A DNA stretch of 37,417 nt from Actinomyces ruminis (GTDB lineage: Bacteria > Actinomycetota > Actinomycetes > Actinomycetales > Actinomycetaceae): contig NZ_MTPX02000072.1 of NCBI RefSeq assembly GCF_002154335.2, positions 1-37,417 on the forward strand, written 5' to 3'. Both the position numbers and the translations under genes were made by a program. Positions 10,001-18,873 of the stretch are shown here, in pieces; within the stretch, counting starts at the first letter, position 1; every line of letters begins with the position of its first letter. Under the pieces are notes generated by a model. That model saw only the letters and a program-made list of their open reading frames with translations, ran no database searches and had not been told where the DNA came from.

Positions 10001-10438
10001 CGGCAACCGGTGGGCGGGATCGGTACGGTGACCGGCGGCGAGGTTGTGCCGGGAGATGGCGGCGCACAGGTGGTGGTAGCCGCGTGGGGACCGAGCGAGA
10101 ATCGGCAGGTGGGAACCGTCTTCGAGGGTGAGTTCGGTGCCGTGGATGGTGGGGAGCGCATGGGCACGGCCGGCCTGGGCGTGGCGGACGATGCCGGGCA
10201 TGCCGTCGTGGTCGGTTAGAGCCATGGCTTCCAGGCCGAGCTCGGCGGCGGCGCCGACGAGGTCCTCGGGCTCATTGGCGCCGTCGAGGAAGGAGTAGGC
10301 GGAGTGAGCATGTAGTTCGGCGTAGCGGTGGGTTCCGGTAGTGCCTGCTGCCCTTGCCGCGCCGGTGAGCGCCGCAGCGCGTCTGGGCATTTGCGGGAGC
10401 AAATCGGTAGTGCCGCCGATGTCGGTATCGAGACTCAT
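7056..10438 (-). CDS. dnaE2: Error-prone DNA polymerase III alpha subunit DnaE2 (one frameshift)
   Basis: Translesion polymerase of the ImuA'-ImuB-DnaE2 mutasome, about 1127 residues once repaired. The N-terminal PHP domain starts HRYAELHAHSAYSFLDGANEPEDL with ALTDHDGM. The polymerase core has GRGSAANSAVCYALGIT and PDIDLDIEACRREEVI, the catalytic Asp segment in the DnaE2-type form. Later come GFPESHAFSFAYLVYASAWLK, a helix-hairpin-helix region and an OB-fold (RVRVAGLVTHRQRP), ending SRDWC as DnaE2 proteins do. The frame breaks near 8848-8850: restoring one G gives HLGIHSGGMVLADRPVTEV, the conserved DnaE motif. The start at 10438 has AGAGGA about eight nt upstream. No LexA box lies just upstream, so it may be transcribed from the HNH gene promoter. 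Confidence 0.93.
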
Positions 10439-10551
10439 ATAAGTGGTCCTCTGCATGTCTTCGGAAGAGCGGCCGGGGCCTGCCACTGCCGACGGCCAGA
10501 ACCCCACGCTGCCGACGGCTGGGGCCCTGTGCTGCCCTCCGGGGGCGTGGC

Positions 10552-13059
10552 TTAGAAGGGTGGTATTTGGTCGAGCAGTGGTGTCAGTCCCAGATCGTGG
10601 AGGGCTTGAGGAAAGGGGACGGTCTCGAAGGCCCCGAGGGGATGTCCGGGCCGGGGGCCGCGACTGACTACTTGTGGGGGTTGTGGAGGCCAACCGGGAC
10701 GGGTGGAGGCACTGCCGCGTCCCGTGGCAATAGCTACCGCGGAGCCGACAGCGGGGTCGGTCTCCTGTGCTTGCGCGGCCAGTTTTAGCCCGCGCTCAAG
10801 CCGACCCACCACTGCGCTGTCGACCGCGTCGGCCAGGCGCTGAGGCGCTTGCTGGGCGGGCAGAGCCAGTTGACGTGGCCCGACGCGGCGGGGTAGGAGG
10901 GTAATGGTGCCGTCGGGAGTGCGCCGGTAGCGGGCCCCGGTGGGGGTAGTCCAGACCAGCACGCCATCGCCGTCGGCCGTGTTTTGACGGGTGAGGGTCC
11001 AACCGGGTGCGTGCTTGAGGCGGTGGTGGGCCTGACACAGGGTGGCGAGGTTGTTAAGGCTGGTAGCACCACCGGCCGCCCAGGGAATGACGTGGTCGAT
11101 GTCGCAGCGGGACGCGGGGGTGGAGCAGCCCGGGAAGACGCATTCCTGATCACGGGCTTGCACCAGGTCGCGTAGTCCGACAGGTGGGCGATAGTGAGTG
11201 CGGCCCACGTCCAGCACCACCCCGGATAGAGGGTCGGTGACCAACCTGCGCCAGGTGCCACCGGCTGCCAGTGCCCTGGCCGTGGTGGCGGGGACCGCCA
11301 CATGACCGACGCCGACCACGACCTCCGCCGCCTCGGATGCCCCGGCCGCGCCTTTAGCAGTTTCGACGGTCCCGGCCCCGGCCGCGTCTTCCCCGCCGTC
11401 GGGCAGACTCCCGCCATTGCACTGGGGCAGAGTGCTTCCACTGCCAGTTGCAGGCAGACTGCTCCCACTGCCATTGGGCAGGCTTTCTCTGCTGCCCTCA
11501 GGCAGAACCAGGTTCAACGGCACGGTGACGTCAACGTTGATAGTGATGCCAGGTGGCGGAAACACGGGACGTATGCCGGAGGGCGTCCACCAGGGACGGG
11601 CTGGCTCCACCAGGCTGCTCAGCGCTCCCAGTAGGCCCGGCAGCGGCACCCCATCCGGCAGCAAACCAGCAGCCCCCGGCCCGGCCCTGTCAAAGGCAGG
11701 ACCAGTCCCACTGACCGCGGCAAAAGCGGCGGCAATCGCATCACCTGTAACGTCCGGTGGCGGCGGATAACCATGGTCATCACCACCGGGGCCGTCGTCG
11801 CCGAAGCCGTTATGTTTGGCGCCATTGTTTTCGACACCGTTGGTGTTGGCGCCTACACCGACGTCACCGATGGTGGTGGCGCTGGTGTTGTTGGTGTTGA
11901 CGGTTCGGCAGGCCAGGTTCTGGCTGCCCTGCAAGGTGCGCAGGGTCATGCCGGTGAGGGCGTCGGCCCGCAACTGGGACAGTGTGCGACTGTCGCCACC
12001 GGCACGCGCGCTGGCGGCGATCGCGTCAAGGGTAGCGTCCAGTAATAGCGCGTCCAGGCTCGGCAGCAGCAGACGCATCTCGTGCGTGCCCTCACCGGCC
12101 TGACGGGGGCGAGTCACCAGCCTTCCCGCCACATCCCGCCTACGCCTACCACTGACGCCCTTGGGGTCGAGGGCGGCCAGAGCCCGATCGATGTCCCGCC
12201 CCAACTGCGAGCAGGTGCGGCGTGGAGCGCGGGCCAGTACCCGTTCCTGCACCGCTGCCGCCGTGTCGGGACTGGCGTCCTGCAGGCGGCGGACGATCAG
12301 AGCAGTCTTGGAGGTGTCCAGCAGGCCGGCCCGGTGCAAGGCCTCCGTGGCCGCGAACTCGGGTTGCAGCAATGCCTGCCCGCGGTCCAGGAGCAGGCCC
12401 GCGCTGCTGCGGGTGGTGCCGAGCCGGGCGGCGATTTCGCCGCTGGTGGTGAATCTCCGCTCATCCTCGGTGACCAGGCACTCAAGTTCTCCTCCTGGCC
12501 CCCAGGGTGGGGTGCCACGGTTCATCTCCGCCGTTCTGGTTAGGCAGGCGGCCGCCATGCCCTCCGCCCAGGCCGCCCAAGCGCCCAGTCGGTGGCAGGC
12601 CCCTACCAGTTCGCTGAGCACCTGGCCACCCAGGCATGCGAGCGCGTCGGCCCCCGCGCCCTGCCCCCAGTCCAGACCTACGGCCCCGGCCATTTTGCCC
12701 AACATCTGCTCGGCCGGGCTAGTGACCGCAGCCAGCACGGCGTCGGTGTCAGGAATACTCAAAACCTCGTTGGCGTCCACCACGCCGGTAGCGTCATCGG
12801 TAGTGGCGCCCGGGTGGGCGGGCACCAGCAGTACCGACAGCAGGCCCTCAATCAGATCGGCCAGCTCGGCACCCGCCGGCGCCCCCGACAGGCGCTCAAC
12901 CAGTTCCTCAATCTCAGCATCCGGCCGGGATCCTGCCGAATGCTGAGGTTGGGAGTTCGACAGGGAGAAGGTCGTCAGCTTCGCGGCAGCCGATGGCGCC
13001 GTCCGGCCCACCTGGGTGCGCCGGACGGGTTGGTTCTCAACACCCCCGCCTTCGAACAT
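10552..13059 (-). CDS. DUF222 / HNH endonuclease-domain protein (13E12 repeat family type)
   Basis: An 835-residue protein. Residues about 100-370 are the helical DUF222 region (AARLGTTRSSAGLLLDRGQAL, LPSLDALLLDATLDAIA). Residues about 632-690 are an HNH zinc-nuclease domain: RDQECVFPGC, CDIDHVIPW, GGATSLNNLATLC and HHRLKH. Two low-complexity insertions interrupt the middle: Asn-rich at about 387-420, and five SLP-type repeats at about 525-555. Such proteins are abundant in actinobacteria. Their activity is poorly defined, and several mycobacterial members are reported to be LexA-controlled. The ATG has no ribosome-binding site, but a TACTGT box sits six nt upstream, and a degenerate SOS box overlaps the start. 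dnaE2 begins 113 nt downstream on the same strand, so the two may be co-transcribed. Confidence 0.9.
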   Translation of the reverse strand: MFEGGGVENQPVRRTQVGRTAPSAAAKLTTFSLSNSQPQHSAGSRPDAEIEELVERLSGAPAGAELADLIEGLLSVLLVPAHPGATTDDATGVVDANEVLSIPDTDAVLAAVTSPAEQMLGKMAGAVGLDWGQGAGADALACLGGQVLSELVGACHRLGAWAAWAEGMAAACLTRTAEMNRGTPPWGPGGELECLVTEDERRFTTSGEIAARLGTTRSSAGLLLDRGQALLQPEFAATEALHRAGLLDTSKTALIVRRLQDASPDTAAAVQERVLARAPRRTCSQLGRDIDRALAALDPKGVSGRRRRDVAGRLVTRPRQAGEGTHEMRLLLPSLDALLLDATLDAIAASARAGGDSRTLSQLRADALTGMTLRTLQGSQNLACRTVNTNNTSATTIGDVGVGANTNGVENNGAKHNGFGDDGPGGDDHGYPPPPDVTGDAIAAAFAAVSGTGPAFDRAGPGAAGLLPDGVPLPGLLGALSSLVEPARPWWTPSGIRPVFPPPGITINVDVTVPLNLVLPEGSRESLPNGSGSSLPATGSGSTLPQCNGGSLPDGGEDAAGAGTVETAKGAAGASEAAEVVVGVGHVAVPATTARALAAGGTWRRLVTDPLSGVVLDVGRTHYRPPVGLRDLVQARDQECVFPGCSTPASRCDIDHVIPWAAGGATSLNNLATLCQAHHRLKHAPGWTLTRQNTADGDGVLVWTTPTGARYRRTPDGTITLLPRRVGPRQLALPAQQAPQRLADAVDSAVVGRLERGLKLAAQAQETDPAVGSAVAIATGRGSASTRPGWPPQPPQVVSRGPRPGHPLGAFETVPFPQALHDLGLTPLLDQIPPF

Positions 13060-13067
13060 ATGTACAC
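13052..13067. promoter_or_regulatory. Degenerate LexA (SOS) box overlapping the HNH start codon
   Basis: TCGAAC-ATAT-GTACAC compared with the actinobacterial consensus TCGAAC-N4-GTTCGA: one perfect half-site and three mismatches in the other. It overlaps the ATG and sits just inside the putative -10. Suggestive only. Confidence 0.35.
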
Positions 13068-13071
13068 AGTA
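13066..13071 (-). promoter_or_regulatory. Probable -10 box of a leaderless promoter (TACTGT)
   Basis: TACTGT, six nt, then the HNH gene ATG at 13059, with no Shine-Dalgarno sequence. Confidence 0.45.
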
Positions 13072-13275
13072 GCGCGGGGGTCCGACACGAATTCAGCCCC
13101 TTTAGCCCCACATCCACCCGCAATTATGAGATGTGCATCACAACCGCAGGCGTAGACTCGACCGCACCCAACAAGCCACGTCAAATCGGCCCCGCCGTCG
13201 GCTTGGGCCGGCCGACCGCACATCACGCACCATGGAACACGTCCGCCCCACCAGTACCACGGGGCACCCCGCGAC

Positions 13276-13961
13276 TCAGGCCACCGACACCGCCGCGACG
13301 GCGAGCACGGCCAGAATCCAGGAGGTCATTGAGCCGATGAGGAACTCCTCCGCCTTGCGGCCGTCCTGATCCTTGTTGATCTCGGGGAAACGGATTACCC
13401 CCTTGGCGGCAATGACCGCCGCAACCGCGGCCTGCGCTCCGGACGTCGCAAGCAGGAGGATGAGGATGCGCTCAAGCGGCCCGATCCAGCGACCACCGCG
13501 CATCGCCACAACCAGCGGCGGCAGCGTGCCCGCAGACGAATTGGAGCCGCGCGCGAGCCTGAGGACGGTCGACACCAGCCCATTCGTCGGCGCCCCCAGG
13601 AGAATGACCACGCCCACCACCGCACACGCCCGTGCTATCGGCGTGCCAACGGGAGTGGCAAGCACAGCGCAGGCCCCACAGCAGACGGCGAGCGCAACGA
13701 GCAACGCCGCCCCGCCCCACTCGGCGGGGGCGAGCATTTCCCAAGTGCTCCACACCACCGGAACGGCGACGGCGACGGCGACTCCGCCGGCCGCAAGCCT
13801 AGCGGCCCCTGGGCTAGGAGTACCCCGACGGCGACGAGTACCCCAGTCCCAATGACAATGGCTGCGACTCGCCGCCCCGGGCGCCCCTCGCCGACGAGTC
13901 GCCGCGCCAGGACCGGCAGAGCGCTAGCGAGCCCGGCGAGTAGCAGTACGAGTGCGATCAT
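13276..13961 (-). CDS. DUF3307-like integral membrane protein, SatD partner (one frameshift)
   Basis: Small membrane protein of about 228 residues, with roughly six hydrophobic segments starting MIALVLLLAGLASALPVLARR and a second near RRVAAIVIGTGVLVAVGVLL. The frame shifts near 13795-13811; adding one base gives RLAAGGVAVAVAVPVVWSTW and a continuous protein. The C-terminal third, GGRWIGPLERILILLLATSG followed by VIAAKGVIRFPEINKDQ and AEEFLIGSMTSWILAVLAVA, resembles the conserved C-terminal block of DUF3307 membrane proteins, which often neighbour SatD. Its ATG overlaps the satD stop by four bases, so the two proteins are probably made together and may form one system. The function is unknown. 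Confidence 0.7.
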
Positions 13962-14647
13962 TGCTGCACCGCCAGTGGTTCCCGCCCCCTGCGCGCCGAG
14001 GCGACGGCATCGAGCAGGGCTTGAGCCTCAATGAGGGCAGCTCCTGGCCCGCGGGAGAAGTCAGAGACGGCCTGCTGACTGACCTTCTCCACTCGAGCCA
14101 CCTCGACCTGGGTGGCTCCGGCCAAGAGCGCCGCGACCATGCGCCGCTGCCGCGGTCGCAGACGAGCGACAGCCTGGTCTCGCAGCAGAAGTAGCGCATT
14201 GACAACCGCCTCGTTCTCCTCCGCACCCCCCGGGACGACGGCGTCCTGCGCCATGCGCATCCAGGTCCGACAGAACTCTCGGCCTGCATCTTGGACGGCG
14301 TGCGCCTGCTCGACGGCCTCGCGCGCCGCCCACCAGGCGCTGCCGTCCTGAATGATGGCATCAGCGTCGGCGGAGACCATCTCCACCCGTCCAGCACCGA
14401 TGCCGAAGCGTAGGGACAGGTCTTCGGGCAGCAGCAGTTGCACCCTTAACGTAAAGGTCAGCGCATCGGTGAGGGTGGCGGCCACGGCCTGGAACTCGTC
14501 GCCGACGGTGGCGATGGGCGACTGCGGCAGCACCAGATCCGCGGCCGCCCGTGTAAGCGCGTCGGTAAAGGCGGCCTGCGCGGCGTGGCGGTCGGTCAGG
14601 CGGCGGGACCCGACGATGTCGGCGATGATGGCGTAGTAGACGTCCAC
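13958..14647 (-). CDS. SatD-family protein with a cyclase-like N-terminal domain and C-terminal helix-turn-helix
   Basis: A 229-residue soluble protein that I recognise as SatD family (named from the Streptococcus mutans acid-tolerance locus satCDE). Residues 7-15 read IIADIVGSR and 46-53 ATVGDEFQ. Their positions and wording resemble the two metal-binding Asp motifs of class III nucleotidyl cyclases (xDIVGST and GD). Residues 101-110, DGSAWWAARE, sit where cyclases have their N/W-xxAAR element. The last third, RPRQRRMVAALLAGATQVEV followed by KVSQQAVSDF, looks like an HTH of LuxR or sigma-region-4 type. Whether it makes a nucleotide signal is unknown. Start GTG with TACCGT six nt before it, which suggests leaderless expression. 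It is coupled by ATGA to the downstream membrane protein. Confidence 0.75.
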   Translation of the reverse strand: MDVYYAIIADIVGSRRLTDRHAAQAAFTDALTRAAADLVLPQSPIATVGDEFQAVAATLTDALTFTLRVQLLLPEDLSLRFGIGAGRVEMVSADADAIIQDGSAWWAAREAVEQAHAVQDAGREFCRTWMRMAQDAVVPGGAEENEAVVNALLLLRDQAVARLRPRQRRMVAALLAGATQVEVARVEKVSQQAVSDFSRGPGAALIEAQALLDAVASARRGREPLAVQQ

Positions 14648-14653
14648 GCCTCC

Positions 14654-14659
14654 ACGGTA
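14654..14659 (-). promoter_or_regulatory. Probable -10 box of a leaderless promoter (TACCGT)
   Basis: TACCGT, six nt, then the satD GTG at 14647. A GGAGG directly abuts the start codon but is too close to serve as a normal ribosome-binding site. Confidence 0.4.
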
Positions 14660-14699
14660 TCGCTTGTATTTCCCCTGTTACAAGGATCTTCTCGGAGGG

Positions 14700-15323
14700 T
14701 CACTCCCCCGGTAGCACGCCTCCAGCCGCCAGGTAGCACTTGCCGCACAGGGACTCGTAGGTGACGTCGACGCCGTCGATGGCAACCTGATCGCCATCGA
14801 AGACGAACTCGTCCCCCACCTTGCGGGCATTGAAGATGGCCTTGCGCCCGCAGCGGCAGATGGTCTTGAGCTCCTCCAGGGAGTGGGCGATCTCCAGCAG
14901 GCGCCGCGATCCGGGAAAGCTCACCGTGCGGAAGTCGGTGCGGATCCCGTAGGCGAGTACCGGGATGTCGTCAAGGAGCACGACCTCCATGAGCTGGTCG
15001 ACCTGCAGCGGAGTGAGGAACTGCGCCTCATCCACTAGCACGCAGTCGACGGTCTCACGCGGGCTGGCCTGCGGGTCGGCGGCACGCTCTCCCAGGGCGG
15101 CGCGACGCACCCGTGTGCGCACGTCGTCATTGGCGGTGACGAGCAGATCGACGCGGCGAGTCATGCCCAGGCGAGAGACCACGGTGTCGTCGCCCTTGGT
15201 GTCGATCGCGGCCTTGACCAGGAGCACCCGCTGCCCGCGCTCCTCGTAGTTGTAGGCGGTCTGGAGCAGCCCCGTCGTCTTGCCCGAGTTCATGGCACCG
15301 TAGCGGAAGTAGAGCTTGGCCAT
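14700..15323 (-). CDS. tdk: Thymidine kinase (type II)
   Basis: Salvage enzyme phosphorylating thymidine to dTMP with ATP, 207 residues (usual length). The P-loop is GAMNSGKTTGLLQTAYNYEE. The Walker B-like VDCVLVDEAQFLTPLQVDQL supplies DEAQF, the lasso region carries YGIRTDFR, and the zinc site cysteines appear as CRCG and CGKC. An AGGA lies five nt before the ATG. It is upstream of satD on the same strand with a 52-nt gap, so read-through is possible. No terminator is visible between them. Confidence 0.95.
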   Translation of the reverse strand: MAKLYFRYGAMNSGKTTGLLQTAYNYEERGQRVLLVKAAIDTKGDDTVVSRLGMTRRVDLLVTANDDVRTRVRRAALGERAADPQASPRETVDCVLVDEAQFLTPLQVDQLMEVVLLDDIPVLAYGIRTDFRTVSFPGSRRLLEIAHSLEELKTICRCGRKAIFNARKVGDEFVFDGDQVAIDGVDVTYESLCGKCYLAAGGVLPGE

Positions 15324-15495
15324 GCGTGTCCTGATTCCTCTCCCGGAGCGGGCACAAGTCCCTCTCCGCAGCCTCCGGTGCCCGCCCGTCGGGTCCGGGG
15401 TGACCCGCCACCGATGCTACCGGGCCGACCGCGCGCTCTTCCCGCGTCCAGTCCACCACAGACGCGCGTCACAGGTCGCGCCCAGGACGGGCCGC

Positions 15496-15501
15496 TAGGC
15501 T
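15496..15501 (+). promoter_or_regulatory. Probable -10 box of a leaderless promoter (TAGGCT)
   Basis: TAGGCT, eight nt, then the ATG at 15510; no Shine-Dalgarno sequence. Same hexamer as upstream of the two acetyltransferase genes. Confidence 0.4.
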
Positions 15502-15509
15502 CACGTCCA

Positions 15510-16175
15510 ATGCAGCAAACCATCGTCGTCCCGCAGCGGGACCTCCGGCCGTTTCTCACCCTCATGGCGACGGCGGCGGCCGCCGTGTTCGCGTGGCTGG
15601 CGGTGAGCACCGAGCTCGGTTACTCCCCGGCCGTATACGATCCGGCGGTTACCGCCTGGGCGGTACAGGCACGACACGCCCTGGTTACCGCGGTGGCATG
15701 GCCGCTCACCCACCTGGGCGGCACGCTCGGGTTGACGCTGCTCACCCTGACCATGTGCGCGTTCCTGCTGCTGCGCGGCCATTGGCGCCGCGCCCTGGTG
15801 CTGGCCGGGGCCATGCTCGGCTCCTCGCTGCTCACGGTGGTGTTGAAACTCGTCTTCGCCCGTGCACGCCCATCCACCGCACTGCTGCTGGGCGAGCCCG
15901 CCTCCTCCTGGTCGTTTCCTTCCGGGCACTCGTTCAACACCGGAGTGTTCGTGGGCGTGCTGGCGGGATTCGCGCTGGTCTCGACGGCGTCGCCGACCCG
16001 CAAGGTGCTGGCGACCGTAGCGGCATGCCTGGCCGCCACCGCCGTGGGCCTGTCGCGCGTGTACCTGGCCTACCACTGGTTGACCGATGTCCTGGCCGGC
16101 TGGGCCATCGCCCTGGTGTGGCTGTGCGTGGTCGGCATCGTTGCCCTCACCGTGCTGCGTCCCCGTCAGGAGTAG
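15510..16175 (+). CDS. PAP2-superfamily membrane phosphatase
   Basis: Six-helix membrane phosphatase of 221 residues. It has the three PAP2 motifs: KLVFARARPS (KxxxxxxRP), SFPSGHSFNT (PSGH) and SRVYLAYHWLTDVLAG (SRxxxxxHxxxD), with the active site on the extracytoplasmic face. Likely substrates are phosphatidic acid, undecaprenyl diphosphate or a related lipid phosphate; sequence does not decide. The ATG at 15510 is chosen over upstream in-frame starts because it begins the conserved N-terminus and sits just after a -10-like box. Its 3' end overlaps the repaired 3' end of imuB by 10 bp on the opposite strand. Confidence 0.9.
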   Translation: MQQTIVVPQRDLRPFLTLMATAAAAVFAWLAVSTELGYSPAVYDPAVTAWAVQARHALVTAVAWPLTHLGGTLGLTLLTLTMCAFLLLRGHWRRALVLAGAMLGSSLLTVVLKLVFARARPSTALLLGEPASSWSFPSGHSFNTGVFVGVLAGFALVSTASPTRKVLATVAACLAATAVGLSRVYLAYHWLTDVLAGWAIALVWLCVVGIVALTVLRPRQE

Positions 16176-17892
16176 ACACCGTCGATCCACCAGCGACCCG
16201 CACGGGCAAGCAGCAAAGGCGGGCCGCAGCGGTGACGACTTGCAGGTAGGCGCGGCGCGATGCACCCCCGGACCGCCACCAGTGTTCGTCGACCGGCCAG
16301 GGGCCCGCCCAAGACACGACCCGCTGTTCCCCGCGCCAGTCCTCCAGTTGCTCACCCCAGCCGCCCCATTCGAGTGGGGCGGCGTGGCCCCGGTCCAGGG
16401 CGATGCGCGCAGGCGTGGCGACTAGCTGTCCCTGGACGTCGACACCGACGTCGTGCCCGCCGCCGTCGAGCAGGCGGGCCGGCAGCGGCGCAGGAGGAAT
16501 CAGGGTGGGCGAGGGCGCGGGCAGGGCGCCGCTCCAAGGAGCCGTCTCCGCGGCCGCAGTTCCGGGGCCGGCTGCACGGATGACGCCTGCACCGTCGGCA
16601 GATGTCTCTCCCCAACCTATGAGGGCGGCCCGCGAGCGCGGATCCCGTCCGGGACGTAGCACCGGGACGCGGATGCCGCCGGCACCGAGGAGGGATTCGA
16701 CGCGTCCGGCCGCACGGTGGGCCCGGCGCTCGGCCCGCTCCCGGGACCGGATCCACAGGCCGGCCTGGGCGGCGCCCGCGGGGGCGAGTTCTAGGGCAAC
16801 GAGGCGCAGACGAGTCAGCGGGGCGGCGGGCGGGCGACCGGAGCGCCCGGCCAGCCATCCCTCCAGCTGCCAGCGCACCCGGTCGGTTAGGTCGGCGGGC
16901 GTGGGCGTGGCGCCAAGCAGCCAAGAGCGGCCCAGTTCTACCCCGTCCTCGCACTCGGCCTCCACCCGGAGTCGCCCGGCAGACACGCCCAGCGCAATGA
17001 GGCGCTGGGACAGTTGCTCGGCGAGGGAACGGGCTGCCCAGGCCGCGGTGTCGGCCCGCGCGATGGGAGGGTCCAGCGGGGTCTCGGCGGCGACGTCGGC
17101 GGCGGGGCGGGCGGTCCGGGGCAGGGTCTCCCACTGCCCGGAGGCGAGACGGTGCAGGCGCTCCCCCGCAGTTCCGAAGCGGGCAGCGACGTCGCGGCGG
17201 GGCAGGGCGGCGAGGTCACCGAGCCGGCGCAGACCGAGCCGGTTGAAGTCCTCAAGCAGGCCTTGCGCCTGCCGACGGTCCCGTTCGGCGGCCAGCGCGT
17301 GCAGGAGGGAGGACAACGGCCAGGGGGCGAGGAACTCGGGCGTGGCCCCGGGCGGGACGATAATGCCGCAGCGGGCGGCGAGGACGGCGCCGAGCAGGGA
17401 GTCGGCGATGCCGACCTGGCACTCGACTCCCGGTCCGGCAGCAACCGCCTCAACGAGGGCGGCGGCCAGTGGCTCCTCCCCGCCCGCCCAGCGAGACGGG
17501 CCGCGCGCGGCAGACAGGGCCAGCCCGGGGCGGGCGACGAGCGGATCGGCGAGAAGCTCGGCAAGGGCCTCCATAACGGTTTCGTAGCCACGGGCCTCCC
17601 GCTCGGGCTGCGGGGGCAGGACGACGAGTTCGGGACACAGCGACCGGGCCACGCGCAGCCGCATGCCGCGGGCGATGCCGGCCGCGCGGGCCGGCGCCGA
17701 GGCCGCGATGATGCCCCTGCCGCCCACGACGGCGACGGGGACCAGAGCCGGATCGGGCGCCTCGGGTCGATCGCGCGACTCCAGGGTTAGGGCAACGACG
17801 GGCCAGTCCGGCGTCCAGACGGCGACAAGCCGCAGCCCGCGCGACTCCGGTGCGGACGGGGACGCACACACAGTAGGAGCAGGAGGGGTCAT
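16166..17892 (-). CDS. imuB: ImuB, non-catalytic Y-family polymerase homologue of the mutasome (one frameshift)
   Basis: Hub protein that links DnaE2 and ImuA' to the replication clamp in known mutasomes; about 575 residues repaired. The N-terminus LRLVAVWTPDWPVVAL, then GGRGIIAASAPARAAGIARGM, is a degenerate Y-family palm. LALSARG/PSRWAGGEEPL occupies the place where active Y-family enzymes carry SxDE, so catalytic acids are lacking, as expected for ImuB. A finger/HhH region (GLRRLGDLAALPRRDVAARF) and a little-finger-like domain follow. The frame shifts near 16223-16226; restoring one G converts the tail to GPPLLLARAGRWWIDGVYS, the normal ImuB end. The ATG overlaps the imuA' stop by four bases. 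A clear clamp-binding motif was not identified. Confidence 0.9.
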
Positions 17893-18846
17893 GCGCGCTC
17901 CTGTCCCAGTGGTTCCGGTGGTCGGCGCGCCGCGGTGACAAGGGCCAGGTGCGGCCGCGATCGCTGCGGCGAAGCGGGGGGAGCCGGGGCCGCGGCAACC
18001 GCTGGGGCGAGGTGAACGCCGGCGGCGTCGAACCGCAGGTCAACCCCTCCGGGGCGGTGGGGGTCCTGCACGTTCCACACGAGTCGCCTAGGTAGCCGTC
18101 GCCCAACTCCTGCGCCGCAACCGACTCCGGCGTCCCCGCCGACTCCTGTCCGGACGCCGCCCCCGCGCCGTGCAGCGGTATCAGGACCCCACCCGTCCGT
18201 GCTGCGGGCGGCGGCGAGGTGGCCGTGGCGCCCAGCGTGCGTGCACCCTCCCAGGGGAAGGGAGTGAGGATGAGGCAGCGGCGTTCCCGAGCACGCGCCA
18301 GAAGGGTGCGGCGGTCGCGGGGACGCAAGCGGGCAGCTGCCGCAGTGGAGATCAGGAGGGTGGTGACGCCGTCCAGCAGGGCGCCGAGGGCCGCGGTGAG
18401 CAGGTTGGACGGCAGGTCTGCGGCGGGGACAGCGAGCACGTGGGACAGGTCGAGGCCGGCCTCGGCGGCGGCGCACCAGCCCAGCCCCTCGCAGCCGACG
18501 ATCCCGCACCAATCCTCCGCCCCCTGCCGGAGGGCCGCTACGGCCAGCAGGACGCCGACCGATCCGGTCAGGGACACCACGCCGGCGGCGTCCTCTCCGA
18601 GTGGCAGGAGTGTCTCGGGCGTTGCGGCCTCCACCTCCGGGAGCGCATCCGGGGCCGCGAGCGCGACGATGCCGGATACGGGGGCGGCCCGCCTGGTATC
18701 CGCAAATGCTTGGGCGATCTCCCGGGCGGCCCGCCCGTGCAGGCCGGCGTGTTCCTCGGCGCGGGCGAGGGCGGCGCGAGCGGCGGCGAGGCGCTCCACG
18801 CGCATCGCTCCCCGGATGCGCGGGCGCCGAGCCCGACCTGTTCCAT
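17889..18846 (-). CDS. ImuA'-like RecA-fold mutasome protein (frameshifted)
   Basis: Upstream partner of imuB. The body includes MRVERLAAARAALARAEEHA, a weak RecA-like core with GVVSLTGSVGVLLAVAAL, LPSNLLTAALGALLDGVTTL and RDRRTLLARARERRCLILTP, and a C-terminal RRLVWNVQDPHRPGGVDLRF. The frame breaks near 18090; one added base joins the last two parts. The start is uncertain. The ATG at 18846 has AGGAGG four nt upstream and directly follows the LexA box, but needs one further added base (about 18833) to enter the main frame. An in-frame ATG at 18805 gives 305 residues without it. I prefer 18846 and suspect a second sequence error. Assignment rests on gene order and overall pattern; ImuA' proteins diverge strongly. 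Confidence 0.8.
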
Positions 18847-18873
18847 GGCGCCTCCTCTCAACAAGGACATCTA

